Positions 35,458 to 44,843 of a DNA stretch of 64,000 bases are shown piece by piece. The notes beneath the pieces were generated by a model. That model was not told the DNA's origin, made no database searches, and saw only the letters and a program-made list of their open reading frames with translations. How positions within the stretch are numbered: the first letter of the stretch is position 1; the number at the start of each line of letters is the position of its first letter. Both the position numbers and the translations under genes were made by a program. The stretch is from NCBI GenBank assembly GCA_052386745.1, contig JBQTJW010000016.1, forward strand, positions 62,001-126,000, written 5' to 3'. This DNA comes from Panacagrimonas sp052386745 (lineage in GTDB: Bacteria > Pseudomonadota > Gammaproteobacteria > Nevskiales > Nevskiaceae).

Positions 35458-37371
35458 ATGCCTGCACGTCCGCTCCGCGTGCTGTCGCTCATCCCGCCGA
35501 TGACGCAGCTCAACACGCCGTATCCCTCCACCGCCTACCTGACGGGTTTCCTGCGCTCGCGCGGTTTCGACGCGGTGCAGGAGGACCTGGCGCTGGCGCT
35601 GGTCCTGAAGCTGCTGTGCAGCGACGGGCTGCGGGCGGTCCTGGCGCGGATCCAGACGTCGAGCTCGCGCAAGCGCTCCGCCGCGGTCCGCCACTTCCAG
35701 GAGCATTTCGAGCGCTACGTCGCGACCATCGATCCCACCATCGCCTTCTTGCAGGGGCGCGATTCCACGCTGGCGCATCGCATTGCCTCGCGGCGTTACC
35801 TGCCGGAGGGGCCGCGGTTCCGGTCGCTGGACGTGTACGTGGACGAGGAGGGCGGCGATGCCCTGGCCTGGGCGTTCGGTGCGCTCGGCGCGCAGGACCG
35901 CGCGCGCCACCTGGCCACGCTGTACCTGAACGATCTGGCCGACGTGCTGCGTGACGCGGTGGACCCGCGCTTCGAGTTCGTGCGCTACGCCGAGTCGCTC
36001 GCGCAAAGCGCGCCGAGCTTCGACCCGCTGGCGGCCGCGCTGGCCGCCCCGCGCAACCTGATCGACCACACCCAGCATGCGCTGACGGTCGCGGCGATCG
36101 AGCGGCACGCACCGCAGCTGGTGCTGATCTCGGTGCCGTTCCCCGGCGCGGTGTACGCGGCCTTTCGCATCGCGCAGGCCATCAAGGCCGCGCGTCCCGA
36201 CATCGTCACGGTACTGGGCGGCGGCTACGTCAACACCGAGCTGCGCGAACTGACCGAGCCGCGAGTGTTCGATTTTTTCGACTTCGTCACCCTCGATGCC
36301 GGCGAGCGCCCGGTGCTGGCGCTGATCGAGCACCTGAAGGGCGAGCGGCCGGCCGGGAAACTCGTTCGCACGTTCCGGCGCGACGCGAGCGGGGAGGTCA
36401 CCTACGTGAACGCGGGCGAGCCGGACATTGCGTTCGCCGACGTCGGTACGCCAACGTGGGATGGCCTGCCCATCGATCGCTACCTGTCGCTGCTCGACCT
36501 GCTCAACCCCATGCACCGGCTGTGGTCGGACGGGCGCTGGAACAAGCTCACCGCGGCGCACGGCTGCTACTGGAAGCAGTGCAGCTTCTGCGACGTGAGC
36601 CTGGACTACATCTCGCGCTACGACGCCGCGTCCGCCACCACGCTGGTGGACCGCATCGAGGCCATCGTGCGGGAAACCGGCCAGACCGGCTTCCACTTCG
36701 TGGACGAGGCCGCGCCGCCGAAAGTGCTCAAGGCCATGGCGCAGGAGCTGCTCCGACGCAGGGTGTCCATCTCGTGGTGGGGCAACATCCGCTTCGAGAA
36801 ATCCTTCAACCCCGAGCTGTGCCAGCTGCTGGCGGACAGCGGCTGCATCGCCATTTCCGGCGGGCTGGAGGTGGCGAGCGACCGCCTGCTCAAGCTGATG
36901 AAGAAGGGCGTTTCGGTTCAGCAGGTGGCGCGCGTCACGCGGGCCTTCGCCGATGCCGGCGTGCTGGTCCACGCCTACCTGATGTATGGCTTTCCCACGC
37001 AGACGGTGCAGGACACGGTGGACGCGCTGGAATACGTGCGCCAGCTTTTCGACGCGGGCTGCATCCAGTCCGGCTACTTCCACCGCTTCACCTGCACCGT
37101 GCACTCGCCGGTGGGCAAGCATCCCGAGCAGTATGGCGTGACCCTGGCCAAACTCCCGCCCGCCCGTTTTGCGCGCAATGACATCGCCTTCAACGACCCC
37201 AGCGGCGTGGACCACGCGGCGCTGGGCACTGCGCTGAACAAGGCGCTGTACAACTTCATGCACGGCATCGGCCTGGACCAGGACGTGCGCAGCTGGTTCG
37301 AGCTGCGCGTGCCGCGGGCCACGGTGCCGGCGCAATACATTGCTCGCGCGCTTTCGGAGGCGTCCCGCTAA
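35458..37371 (+). CDS. B12-binding-type radical SAM protein
   Basis: 637 residues. The N-terminal third includes a cobalamin-binding-like Rossmann region (VLISVPFPGAVYAAFRIAQA, then VTVLGGGYVNTELRE near 255-270). The radical SAM cluster is Cys370-x4-Cys375-x2-Cys378 (CYWKQCSFC), one residue longer than the usual CxxxCxxC; this spacing occurs in some B12-type members. SAM-binding follow-ups include FHFVDEAAPP and ISGGLEVASDRLLKLMKKG. Possible reactions are methylation or rearrangement of an unactivated carbon; the substrate is unknown. It is not in an obvious biosynthetic cluster. 288 bases upstream hold no gene. Confidence 0.8.
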   Translation: MPARPLRVLSLIPPMTQLNTPYPSTAYLTGFLRSRGFDAVQEDLALALVLKLLCSDGLRAVLARIQTSSSRKRSAAVRHFQEHFERYVATIDPTIAFLQGRDSTLAHRIASRRYLPEGPRFRSLDVYVDEEGGDALAWAFGALGAQDRARHLATLYLNDLADVLRDAVDPRFEFVRYAESLAQSAPSFDPLAAALAAPRNLIDHTQHALTVAAIERHAPQLVLISVPFPGAVYAAFRIAQAIKAARPDIVTVLGGGYVNTELRELTEPRVFDFFDFVTLDAGERPVLALIEHLKGERPAGKLVRTFRRDASGEVTYVNAGEPDIAFADVGTPTWDGLPIDRYLSLLDLLNPMHRLWSDGRWNKLTAAHGCYWKQCSFCDVSLDYISRYDAASATTLVDRIEAIVRETGQTGFHFVDEAAPPKVLKAMAQELLRRRVSISWWGNIRFEKSFNPELCQLLADSGCIAISGGLEVASDRLLKLMKKGVSVQQVARVTRAFADAGVLVHAYLMYGFPTQTVQDTVDALEYVRQLFDAGCIQSGYFHRFTCTVHSPVGKHPEQYGVTLAKLPPARFARNDIAFNDPSGVDHAALGTALNKALYNFMHGIGLDQDVRSWFELRVPRATVPAQYIARALSEASR

Positions 37372-37395
37372 GACGCCGGACGCCGCCGGGTCAGC

Positions 37396-39243
37396 TCAGA
37401 ACCATTCGTCGCGCATGTCGAGCGTGGTGGTGCTGAGCGAGGCCAGCAGTTCAAACTGCGGGCGTGTGCGTGGCAATTCCATCTCGAAGAAGTAGCGGCA
37501 GGCGTGCAGTTTTCCGGCGTAGAACGTCTCGCTTGCCGGCACGCGCCCCGCTGCCGCTGCGCAGGCCTGCTCCAGCCAGACCCACGCCATGACCACATGG
37601 CCGAAGGCTTCCAGGTACACGCTGGCATTGGCGAGCGAGCGCTGGGGGTCCCCAGCCGACCACAGCGTGTGCGTGACCTGCTCGATGCTCTGCACGGCCG
37701 ATTCCAGTGACTCCCCGAATCCAGCCAGTGCTTGCACTTCGAGCGAACGATGCACCGTGCGCCGCATGGCCTCGGTCAGCAGGCTCAGGGCCCTGCCCTG
37801 CTGCATCACCACCTTGCGGCCAAGAAGGTCCAGCGCATGGATGCCGTGCGTGCCTTCGTGAATGCCGTTGAGACGGTTGTCGCGGTAGAACTGCTCCACG
37901 TTGTAGTCGCGCGTGTAGCCGTAACCCCCATGCACCTGGATGGCGAGATTGTTGGCCTCCAGGCACCACTGCGCAGGCCAGCTCTTGGCGATGGGCGTGA
38001 GGATCTCCAGAAGGAGCGTCGCGCGCTCGCGCTGCGCTTCCTCGGGCGCGTTGCGCTGTTCATCGACCTGCTGCGCGCAATAGAGCGCAAGCGCCAGCGC
38101 GCCTTCCGCGTACGCCTTCTGCGCCAGCAGCATGCGGCGCACGTCGGTGTGCTCGATGATGCGCACCTGCGGCGACGAAATCTCCTTGCCGCCCGCCGTC
38201 TTATGGCGTCCCTGGCGCCGCGTGCGTGCGTAGTCCAGCGAATGCAGGTAGCCGGTGTAACCCAGCATGGCCCCGCCCAGGCCCACGCCGATGCGCGCCT
38301 CGTTCATCATGTGGAACATGCAGGCGAGGCCTCGGTGCAGCTCGCCCACCCTATAGCCGATGGCACCGGCGCGACCGCCGGGCTTGTGACGCCCTTCGCC
38401 GAAGTTGAACAGCGTGTTGGGGATGCCGCGAAAACCCATCTTGTGGTTGAGCCCCGCCACGGACACGTCGTTGTGTTCGCCGCGCTCGCCGTGCTCGTCC
38501 ACCAGGTACCGGGGCACGATGAACAGGGAAATGCCCTTGACCCCGGGAACCAGCTTGCCGTGTTCGTCCGGCACCTTGGCCAGCACCAGGTGCACGATGT
38601 TCTCGGACAACTCGTGTGCAGCACCCGAGATCCACATCTTGTTGCCGAAAAGGCGGTACCGCGGACCGAGCGGCGATTCACCCTCGTACTCGGCGCGCGT
38701 GGCGATATCCGACAGCGACGATCCCGCCTGAGGCTCGGACAAGCACATGGTGCCGAAGTAGCGGCCTTCCAGTTCCGGTCTGGCGAAGGCCTCGATCTGC
38801 GCGGCCGTTCCATGCTTGATGAGGGTGTTGGCGTTACCGTGGCTCAGCAACAGGAAACCGCAGGTGCTGATGTTGGCGCCCATGAAGTAGGAGAAGGCCG
38901 CTTTCTCCACCACCATCGGCAGTTGCATGCCGCCGTACTGAGCGTCCTGTGCCGCTGCCAGCAGCCCGGCTTCCGCGTAGGCGTTCAGTGCCTGGCCGAC
39001 TTCGGGGATGAGTTGCACGCGCTCGCCGTCGAAATGCGGCTCCTGCTGGTCGCTCTTCTTGTTGTGGGTGGCAAAGCGTTCGGTGGCGATGCGCTCGGCG
39101 GTATCCAGCACCGCGTCGAACGTCTCGCGGGTGTGCTCGGAGAATCGCGGATAGCGCGACAGGCGCTCCACGTCCAGCCACTCGTAGAGCATGAACTCGA
39201 GGTCACGGCGGGAGAGAATCAGCGAATGTCCGCGCGCGCTCAA
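37396..39243 (-). CDS. Acyl-CoA dehydrogenase, long form
   Basis: 615 residues from TTG at 39243, with GGAG 9-10 bases upstream; alternatives are a TTG at 39285 and an ATG at 39192. An AcdA-like N-terminal domain is followed by the FAD-binding region (YFGTMCLSEPQAGSS), a middle beta domain, and a C-terminal helical domain with a Trp-Gly-rich loop (VHGGYGYTRDYNVEQFYRDN). Proteins of this length often have an added C-terminal acyl-CoA-dehydrogenase-associated domain. Likely oxidises long or branched acyl-CoAs. It lies next to the LuxR regulator (67-base gap). Confidence 0.88.
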   Translation of the reverse strand: MSARGHSLILSRRDLEFMLYEWLDVERLSRYPRFSEHTRETFDAVLDTAERIATERFATHNKKSDQQEPHFDGERVQLIPEVGQALNAYAEAGLLAAAQDAQYGGMQLPMVVEKAAFSYFMGANISTCGFLLLSHGNANTLIKHGTAAQIEAFARPELEGRYFGTMCLSEPQAGSSLSDIATRAEYEGESPLGPRYRLFGNKMWISGAAHELSENIVHLVLAKVPDEHGKLVPGVKGISLFIVPRYLVDEHGERGEHNDVSVAGLNHKMGFRGIPNTLFNFGEGRHKPGGRAGAIGYRVGELHRGLACMFHMMNEARIGVGLGGAMLGYTGYLHSLDYARTRRQGRHKTAGGKEISSPQVRIIEHTDVRRMLLAQKAYAEGALALALYCAQQVDEQRNAPEEAQRERATLLLEILTPIAKSWPAQWCLEANNLAIQVHGGYGYTRDYNVEQFYRDNRLNGIHEGTHGIHALDLLGRKVVMQQGRALSLLTEAMRRTVHRSLEVQALAGFGESLESAVQSIEQVTHTLWSAGDPQRSLANASVYLEAFGHVVMAWVWLEQACAAAAGRVPASETFYAGKLHACRYFFEMELPRTRPQFELLASLSTTTLDMRDEWF

Positions 39244-39310
39244 GGGTCCGCTCCAAGTGTCGATGTCGAGCGCAGCGCTTGCCAACCGGCATGCGGGTAG
39301 CTGCGCAGTG

Positions 39311-42007
39311 CTATTGCATCAGCCCGGCACGCTGGGCGGCGTGCAGCGCGGCGGTTCGGCTGCTCACGCCGAGCTTGCCGTACAGATTGTGCAGGTGCCA
39401 TTTCACCGTTCCCTCGGTGAGAAACAGCTGCTGTGCGATCTCCTGGTTGGTGCGTCCTTCCCCTACCAGCCGCAGGACCTGCTGTTCGCGTTCGGAGAGG
39501 GGTTCCATCGCGGCATCCTGGGGGGCCGACACGACGGTTGCACCCTGCAGCAGGCGCTGCCCGAAGGCCGCGACCGGCGGAGGCACGCTGGGCTGGCGCG
39601 GCAGGGCGCGCAGGAGCGCGAGCAGGGGTTCGCCTTCGTCGAGGTAGATGCGGCGATAGCCTTCGTGAAGACCGATTTCCAGGCTTTCGATCAGTGCGGA
39701 GAATGCGGCCTGCGCATGTCCGCCGCGATGCAGACGGACGGCATCGAGCAGGAGCAGTTCCGCAATCTTGTGCCTCTGGCCGGTGGCGCGAGCGTGGGCC
39801 AGCGCCGGGGCCAGCACCTCCCCGACCTGCGCGAGCCGGTTCTCGGCAAGCGCCACCCTGACGAACAGCCGCGACCCCTTGTCGCGGTGGACCGGGCTCG
39901 GTGGCTGGTTGAGCAGCAGGCCGGCGCCCTGCGCGGTGGTGCGCGCCTCGCGCAGGGCACCGTGACGGGCCAGCATCATGGCGCGTTCGGCCACCAGGGT
40001 GACGCGCAGCCTTTCGAAGTTGCGCTCGACACCCACCCGCTGCCCTTCGGCCAGCAGATCGAGCGCTGCGGCGAGCCGCCCCTGCGCGGCCTGGAGACGT
40101 GCCGCCGCCACGTACCCGGCGATCATGGCGTCCACGATGCCCTGGCGGTGCAGGCTGGGCATGGCCACTTCCAGCGCGGCCTTGCACTGCTCGAACTCGC
40201 CGCGCTCGTAGTAGACCAGCGCGCTGATGGCCTTGGTGAGCGCTGCAACGTCGGCAATGCCGGCAATGGCGCTCGCCACCTCGCGCGACGCCACGTCGGA
40301 TTCCGCCAGCACCTCGCGGAACCGCCCCTCCTTGAGCAGGGCCAGCGCATTGATCACGCGCGCCCAGGCCATGCCGTAACTGGAGTCGGCACGCGTCAGC
40401 AGGTCCCGCGCCTTTTCCAGCGAACGGCCGACCTCGGCGAACTGGCTCAGGCACTTCTGCGAGAACGCCACCACGATCCAGGCCAGGCCCTGGTGAAACA
40501 GGTCGCCGCCGCCGCGCGAGAGCCAGGCCCGCGCGTGCCTGCCGGCGGAATCAAAGTCGTCGCGCAGCCCGGCGATCACCGCGCGCTGGAGCTCGGCTGG
40601 GTTGCTTGCGCCGAGCAGGGTGTCGTTGGCGGCAGCGTTGCGGCTGGTCTCCTCCAGCAGGCGCTCGGCTTCCGGGTAGCGCCGCAGGAACATCAGCGAG
40701 GACACGGCGCTGGTCGAAAGCTCCGCGTCGCGCTCCTGCCACAGGCGTTCCGCCGCGGTCAGGAGTTCCAGGAAGGTCTCGTGCCGCCCTTCCCGGTTGA
40801 CGAGCACCGGCCCGTACTGGCGCAGCCATTCGCGCAATTCGTTCTTCATGCCCGCCGCGAGCGCGAGGCGGATGGCCCGGTCGGGATCATCGTGTGCCCA
40901 CCACCACGCGGCTGCGCTGGCCTGGAGTTCGCGTCGCTGGCTGGCGCTGCCGTCCTCGCGGCGGCTCACCTCGTCGCGGATCAGCGGGTGGATCACGTAG
41001 CAGCCTTCCCCGCCGGCGCGGCCACGTCGGCGGATCACGCCCATGCGCTCGAAATGGGTGAGCGCATTCATGGCCGACCCCGGCGCCAGGCTTTCGATCA
41101 GTCCCAGGGTGGCCTCGGGGACCACGGCCAGGATCGAGATCAGGCTGCGCTGCTCGTCGGTGAGCCCGGCCAGAAAGCGGTCGTGGATGTAGCTCGCGAC
41201 CGGCATGCCGAGCGGATCGATCGGTGCGCGGCCGGCCACGGCCTGCCCTTGCAACCCGTACAGGGCAAGCTGCGTGAGCGCCGGCCAGCCCTCGGTGGTG
41301 GCGGCGATGCTGTCGAGCTCGCCGGCGCCGATCGAAATGCCATTGTGCGTGGCCAGCGCCGCGATCTCGTCACGGCTCAGGACCAGCTGCGCACTGGTCA
41401 CCCAGCGCACTTCCCCGCGCAGCGCCAGCGCCGCAAGCCCCAGGCCGTCGGCCTCGCGGCTGGTCAGCACCAGGGTCAGGTTGCGCGGTGCGCTTTGCAG
41501 GAGCTGGGTGAACAGCTGCATGGCGCTGCACCCAGCGAGCAGGTGCACGTCGTCGATGAACAGCAGGTGGTGCGTGCCGGCACGCAGGCGCAGCACCGTC
41601 AGGCAGGAATCGATGGCCGCCGCATATTCGTCGGCTCCGTGGAACGACGCGCCCGACCAGTTCTTTCCCACCGCCAGGGCTTCATCGAGCCGGTAGAGGA
41701 ATTCGGCGGGGTCGCGGCAGCGTTCGTCGACCTGCATCCATCCGGCGGCGCTGTCTGCGGGCGAATCGTGCAGCCACTGCACGGCGAGCGTGGTCTTGCC
41801 GTAGCCGGAGGGGGCGATGACGGCCACGATGCGGTCCCGCGCGGAGGGCGGCGGCAGGCTGTCCCGATGCAGGACATTGGCCGCAACCTGCGGTGTTTCG
41901 CGATCACCCTGCAGCCACCCGGCGTGAGGGTCGTCGCGCAGGGCGAGATCGTGTTCCGTCTCGCCCGTTTCGAGCGTCTGCTCCATCGTTCTTGTGCTGG
42001 CAGACAT
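39311..42007 (-). CDS. MalT-like LuxR-family ATP-dependent transcriptional regulator
   Basis: 898 residues. The Walker A loop APSGYGKTT is at 65-73, an STAND NTPase region follows with LLFIDDVHLL as the likely Walker B, then a long TPR-like helical sensor region (about 350-810) and a C-terminal LuxR HTH (LSEREQQVLRLVGEGRTNQE, about 832-892). STAND regulators bind an inducer and ATP and then activate nearby genes. It is divergent from the RND exporter, which it probably controls, and is followed by the acyl-CoA dehydrogenase. Confidence 0.92.
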   Translation of the reverse strand: MSASTRTMEQTLETGETEHDLALRDDPHAGWLQGDRETPQVAANVLHRDSLPPPSARDRIVAVIAPSGYGKTTLAVQWLHDSPADSAAGWMQVDERCRDPAEFLYRLDEALAVGKNWSGASFHGADEYAAAIDSCLTVLRLRAGTHHLLFIDDVHLLAGCSAMQLFTQLLQSAPRNLTLVLTSREADGLGLAALALRGEVRWVTSAQLVLSRDEIAALATHNGISIGAGELDSIAATTEGWPALTQLALYGLQGQAVAGRAPIDPLGMPVASYIHDRFLAGLTDEQRSLISILAVVPEATLGLIESLAPGSAMNALTHFERMGVIRRRGRAGGEGCYVIHPLIRDEVSRREDGSASQRRELQASAAAWWWAHDDPDRAIRLALAAGMKNELREWLRQYGPVLVNREGRHETFLELLTAAERLWQERDAELSTSAVSSLMFLRRYPEAERLLEETSRNAAANDTLLGASNPAELQRAVIAGLRDDFDSAGRHARAWLSRGGGDLFHQGLAWIVVAFSQKCLSQFAEVGRSLEKARDLLTRADSSYGMAWARVINALALLKEGRFREVLAESDVASREVASAIAGIADVAALTKAISALVYYERGEFEQCKAALEVAMPSLHRQGIVDAMIAGYVAAARLQAAQGRLAAALDLLAEGQRVGVERNFERLRVTLVAERAMMLARHGALREARTTAQGAGLLLNQPPSPVHRDKGSRLFVRVALAENRLAQVGEVLAPALAHARATGQRHKIAELLLLDAVRLHRGGHAQAAFSALIESLEIGLHEGYRRIYLDEGEPLLALLRALPRQPSVPPPVAAFGQRLLQGATVVSAPQDAAMEPLSEREQQVLRLVGEGRTNQEIAQQLFLTEGTVKWHLHNLYGKLGVSSRTAALHAAQRAGLMQ

Positions 42008-42408
42008 CGTTCCTCCACCTGATTCGAAGCCTGGCTCCGATTTGCCCGATTGCTCGTTTTTCCTGTGCGCGGCCCCTTGTAGTGAACCGAGACTAGCACG
42101 CTGCTACGCGCGCTCTTTCCGCTCCAATGATAGTGACCAAAGGCGGCCGGAGCCGCCCGGGGGCAAACCCTAGCGTCGCCACCAAGCAAGCCCGGCTCCC
42201 GGCTTCCGACGCCGGGTACTGCCGGGGCCTGCACGGGGACCCGGCACGGCGCGGGAGGCCGCCATTGCACCGAACGGAGGCGGCCGCACACTGGATGCGC
42301 CGGACTGGTGCTCGTCCGGACACGAAACCCGGACCTGCGCTGGCATACTGCGGCGCGGCGCAGGCCGCTGAACCCGCTGGCGCCGTCTGTCCTCCAATAA
42401 GAACGATC
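42008..42408. promoter_or_regulatory. Divergent regulatory region of the LuxR and RND genes
   Basis: 401 bases with no gene. An inverted repeat at 42300-42319 (CCGGAC and GTCCGG, 8-base spacer) is a candidate binding site for the LuxR product. A CATACT box at 42346-42351, in a TGGCATACTG context, could serve as an extended -10 for the RND gene; no clear -35 was seen. Confidence 0.35.
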
Positions 42409-44832
42409 ATGTCCTCCTTCCGCTTCCGTCTTGCGCGCTGGGTGTTGGGCCACCGGGCCTTGTCCTGGGGGTTTTTCATCGTCGTGACCGCGTTCTTCGC
42501 CGCCGGGCTTCCCCGCGTGCAGTTGCGCACGATCTTTACGGACCTGCTGCCCACGGACGACCCCTTCGTGCAGACGTTCAAGGATCACCCCAACTTCGGG
42601 AATCCCCTGACCGTGGCGGTGATGATCAAGCGCAAGGATGGCGACATCTACAACGCGGAAACCATCGCAAAGGTCTGGAAGTTCACGCGCGACATCGACC
42701 TCATGCCCGGCGTGGACCACGACCTGGTGCTGTCGGTGACGACCAGTCGTGCCCGGTATACCGAGGCAACACCCTTCGGCGTGGACATGCGCCCGCTCAT
42801 GGGCGATATCCCGCCCCAGTCCGAGGAGGAAATCGCGCTCTTCAAGGAGCGCGTGGACAAGTCGCCAAACACGCGGATCTTCCTGATTTCCAAGGACGAT
42901 ACGGCAACGCTGATCGCGGCGACGCTGATCGAGCAGAAAGCCGATTACGGCGTGGTGTTCGACTTTGCCCAGAAGCTGGCGCGCGAGGCGCGCGACGAAC
43001 ATCACGAGGTGTACGTCACCGGTCACCCCATCCTGATCGGCTGGGTGTACCTCTACAAGACCCAGATGTTCGGCATCTTTGCCGTGACGGTCGGCGCTCT
43101 GCTGCTGGCCTTGTGCCTCTACATGCGCAACCTGGTCGGCATCGTCACGCCGATCGTGACCAGCGCCGTGGCGGCGTGCTGGGCCTTTGGTCTTGTTGGC
43201 TGGCTGGATGTGTCGATCGAGCCCCTGCTGATGGTGGTGCCCCTGCTGCTGGTGGCGCGCTCGTTCTCGCATTCGGTGCAGTTCACGGAGCGCTATTACG
43301 AGATCTATTCGCACGTGAATGACCGTCACAAGGCGGCGGAGATCACCATGGGCGTGATGCTGGCGCCGTCGGTACTGGGCATCGTCACCGACATCATCGG
43401 CATCGCGGTGGTGGCGGCCGCGCCGATTCCGGCCATGTGGCGGCACGCCCTGTTCTGCGGCATGTGGGCGGTATGGCTGATCCCCACCGGGGTTGTCCTG
43501 ATCTCGCTGCTGCTGGCTTCGCTACCGCCACCCAGGAACGTGGAGAGCCTGATCGGACGTGGCGAACAGTCCGGCGTGCATCGCCGGTTTCAGCACCTGC
43601 TGGGGCGGATCGCGCGCCTGAGCGTGGGCAAGCCGGCCCGCTACACCGCGCTGGTGGTGGGCGTCTTCTCGACGCTGGCCACCTACACGGCGCTGCAGAT
43701 CAAGATCGGCAACCCGGTGGAAGGCAGCAGCCTGCTCTGGTACGACTCCGACTTCAACGGCGCGGTCCGCGCCATCAACGCCCATTTCCCCGGCGTCAAC
43801 ACGCTGGAAGTGGTCTTCGAGGCCAAGCAGCAGGAAGCGGAGGTCTGGAACGTGGCGCGGGTGGACACCGCCATGACCATGCTGAAGCTCCAGAAACTGA
43901 TGGAAGATGGCTCCGATCCGCCGCGCGCCACCCTGTCCTTCAACGACTACCTGCGGGAGGCCAACCGCCTGTTCCAGGGCGGTAGCCCGAAGTGGATTCC
44001 GCTGGACGCCCGCGACAGTGCGGTGAGCGCGGCCGCCATCGGCGTGATGATGGGCTCCAGCGCCAAGAACTACGCCCACGTCGTCGACGAGACGATGCAG
44101 AACGGCACCGTTTCGCTCTGGTACAAGGACAACAAGCAGGAGACGGTCGATGCCGCGTTGGCCGCAGCGCGCAAGGCCATCGAGGAGGTGGGCATCGACC
44201 ATCCGCATTTCATCATCCGCCTCGGCACCGGCACCATCGCCCTTCAGCAGGCGGTGAACCTGGTGGTCGACCGGTTCCACTGGGTGATGATCGGCCTGCT
44301 GAACCTGTCGATCTTCCTGCTGTGCAGTTACGCCTACCGCTCGTTCGTCGCCGGCATCCTGCTGCTGGTGCCGGTGAACCTGTCCAACCAGGTCATGAAC
44401 GCGGCCATGCACCTGCTGGGCGTGGGGCTGGACGTGAACTCGCTGATCGTGGCTGCCATCGGCGTGGGCGTGGGCATCGACTACGGCATCTACCTGCTGT
44501 CGCGCATCTGCGAGGAATACCACGCACGGGACGGAGACTGGAGCGCGGCCATCACCTCGGCCCTGCGCACCACCGGCAAGGCCATCATGTTCACGGCCAC
44601 CATCATGACCGTGGGCATCCTGCCCTGGTATTTCATGTCGGGGCTCAAGTTCCTGGCGGACATGGGAATGCTGCTGGTGGTCATCATGTCCATCAACATG
44701 GTGATGGCGCTGCTGGTGCTCCCCTTGCTCGTGTGGTGGGTCAAGCCCCGGTTCGCCAAGCGGCGCGACCTGCTGGTGGGAGAGGGCGTTGACCTGTCGC
44801 TGTTCACCGACGAAGCCAAGTCGGCCGCCTGA
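42409..44832 (+). CDS. MMPL/RND-family transporter
   Basis: 807 residues with the RND plan of two six-helix halves, each with a large periplasmic loop. The N-terminal helix is followed by LRTIFTDLLPTDDPFVQTFKDH, and the second half contains AAIGVGVGIDYGIYLLSRIC, which matches the charged helix of RND pumps. MMPL relatives export lipids or hopanoids. The start is the ATG of MSSFRFRLARWVLG; an upstream in-frame extension was rejected. It is divergent from the MalT-like regulator and coupled to the SRPBCC gene 11 bases downstream. The typical DUF1329/DUF1302 partners are absent. Confidence 0.87.
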   Translation: MSSFRFRLARWVLGHRALSWGFFIVVTAFFAAGLPRVQLRTIFTDLLPTDDPFVQTFKDHPNFGNPLTVAVMIKRKDGDIYNAETIAKVWKFTRDIDLMPGVDHDLVLSVTTSRARYTEATPFGVDMRPLMGDIPPQSEEEIALFKERVDKSPNTRIFLISKDDTATLIAATLIEQKADYGVVFDFAQKLAREARDEHHEVYVTGHPILIGWVYLYKTQMFGIFAVTVGALLLALCLYMRNLVGIVTPIVTSAVAACWAFGLVGWLDVSIEPLLMVVPLLLVARSFSHSVQFTERYYEIYSHVNDRHKAAEITMGVMLAPSVLGIVTDIIGIAVVAAAPIPAMWRHALFCGMWAVWLIPTGVVLISLLLASLPPPRNVESLIGRGEQSGVHRRFQHLLGRIARLSVGKPARYTALVVGVFSTLATYTALQIKIGNPVEGSSLLWYDSDFNGAVRAINAHFPGVNTLEVVFEAKQQEAEVWNVARVDTAMTMLKLQKLMEDGSDPPRATLSFNDYLREANRLFQGGSPKWIPLDARDSAVSAAAIGVMMGSSAKNYAHVVDETMQNGTVSLWYKDNKQETVDAALAAARKAIEEVGIDHPHFIIRLGTGTIALQQAVNLVVDRFHWVMIGLLNLSIFLLCSYAYRSFVAGILLLVPVNLSNQVMNAAMHLLGVGLDVNSLIVAAIGVGVGIDYGIYLLSRICEEYHARDGDWSAAITSALRTTGKAIMFTATIMTVGILPWYFMSGLKFLADMGMLLVVIMSINMVMALLVLPLLVWWVKPRFAKRRDLLVGEGVDLSLFTDEAKSAA

Positions 44833-44843
44833 GAGACGCCGCG

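Noticed and set aside
39191..42022. A 943-codon plus-strand frame opposite the MalT-like regulator
   Set aside because: Shadow of the STAND/LuxR gene; no domain pattern.
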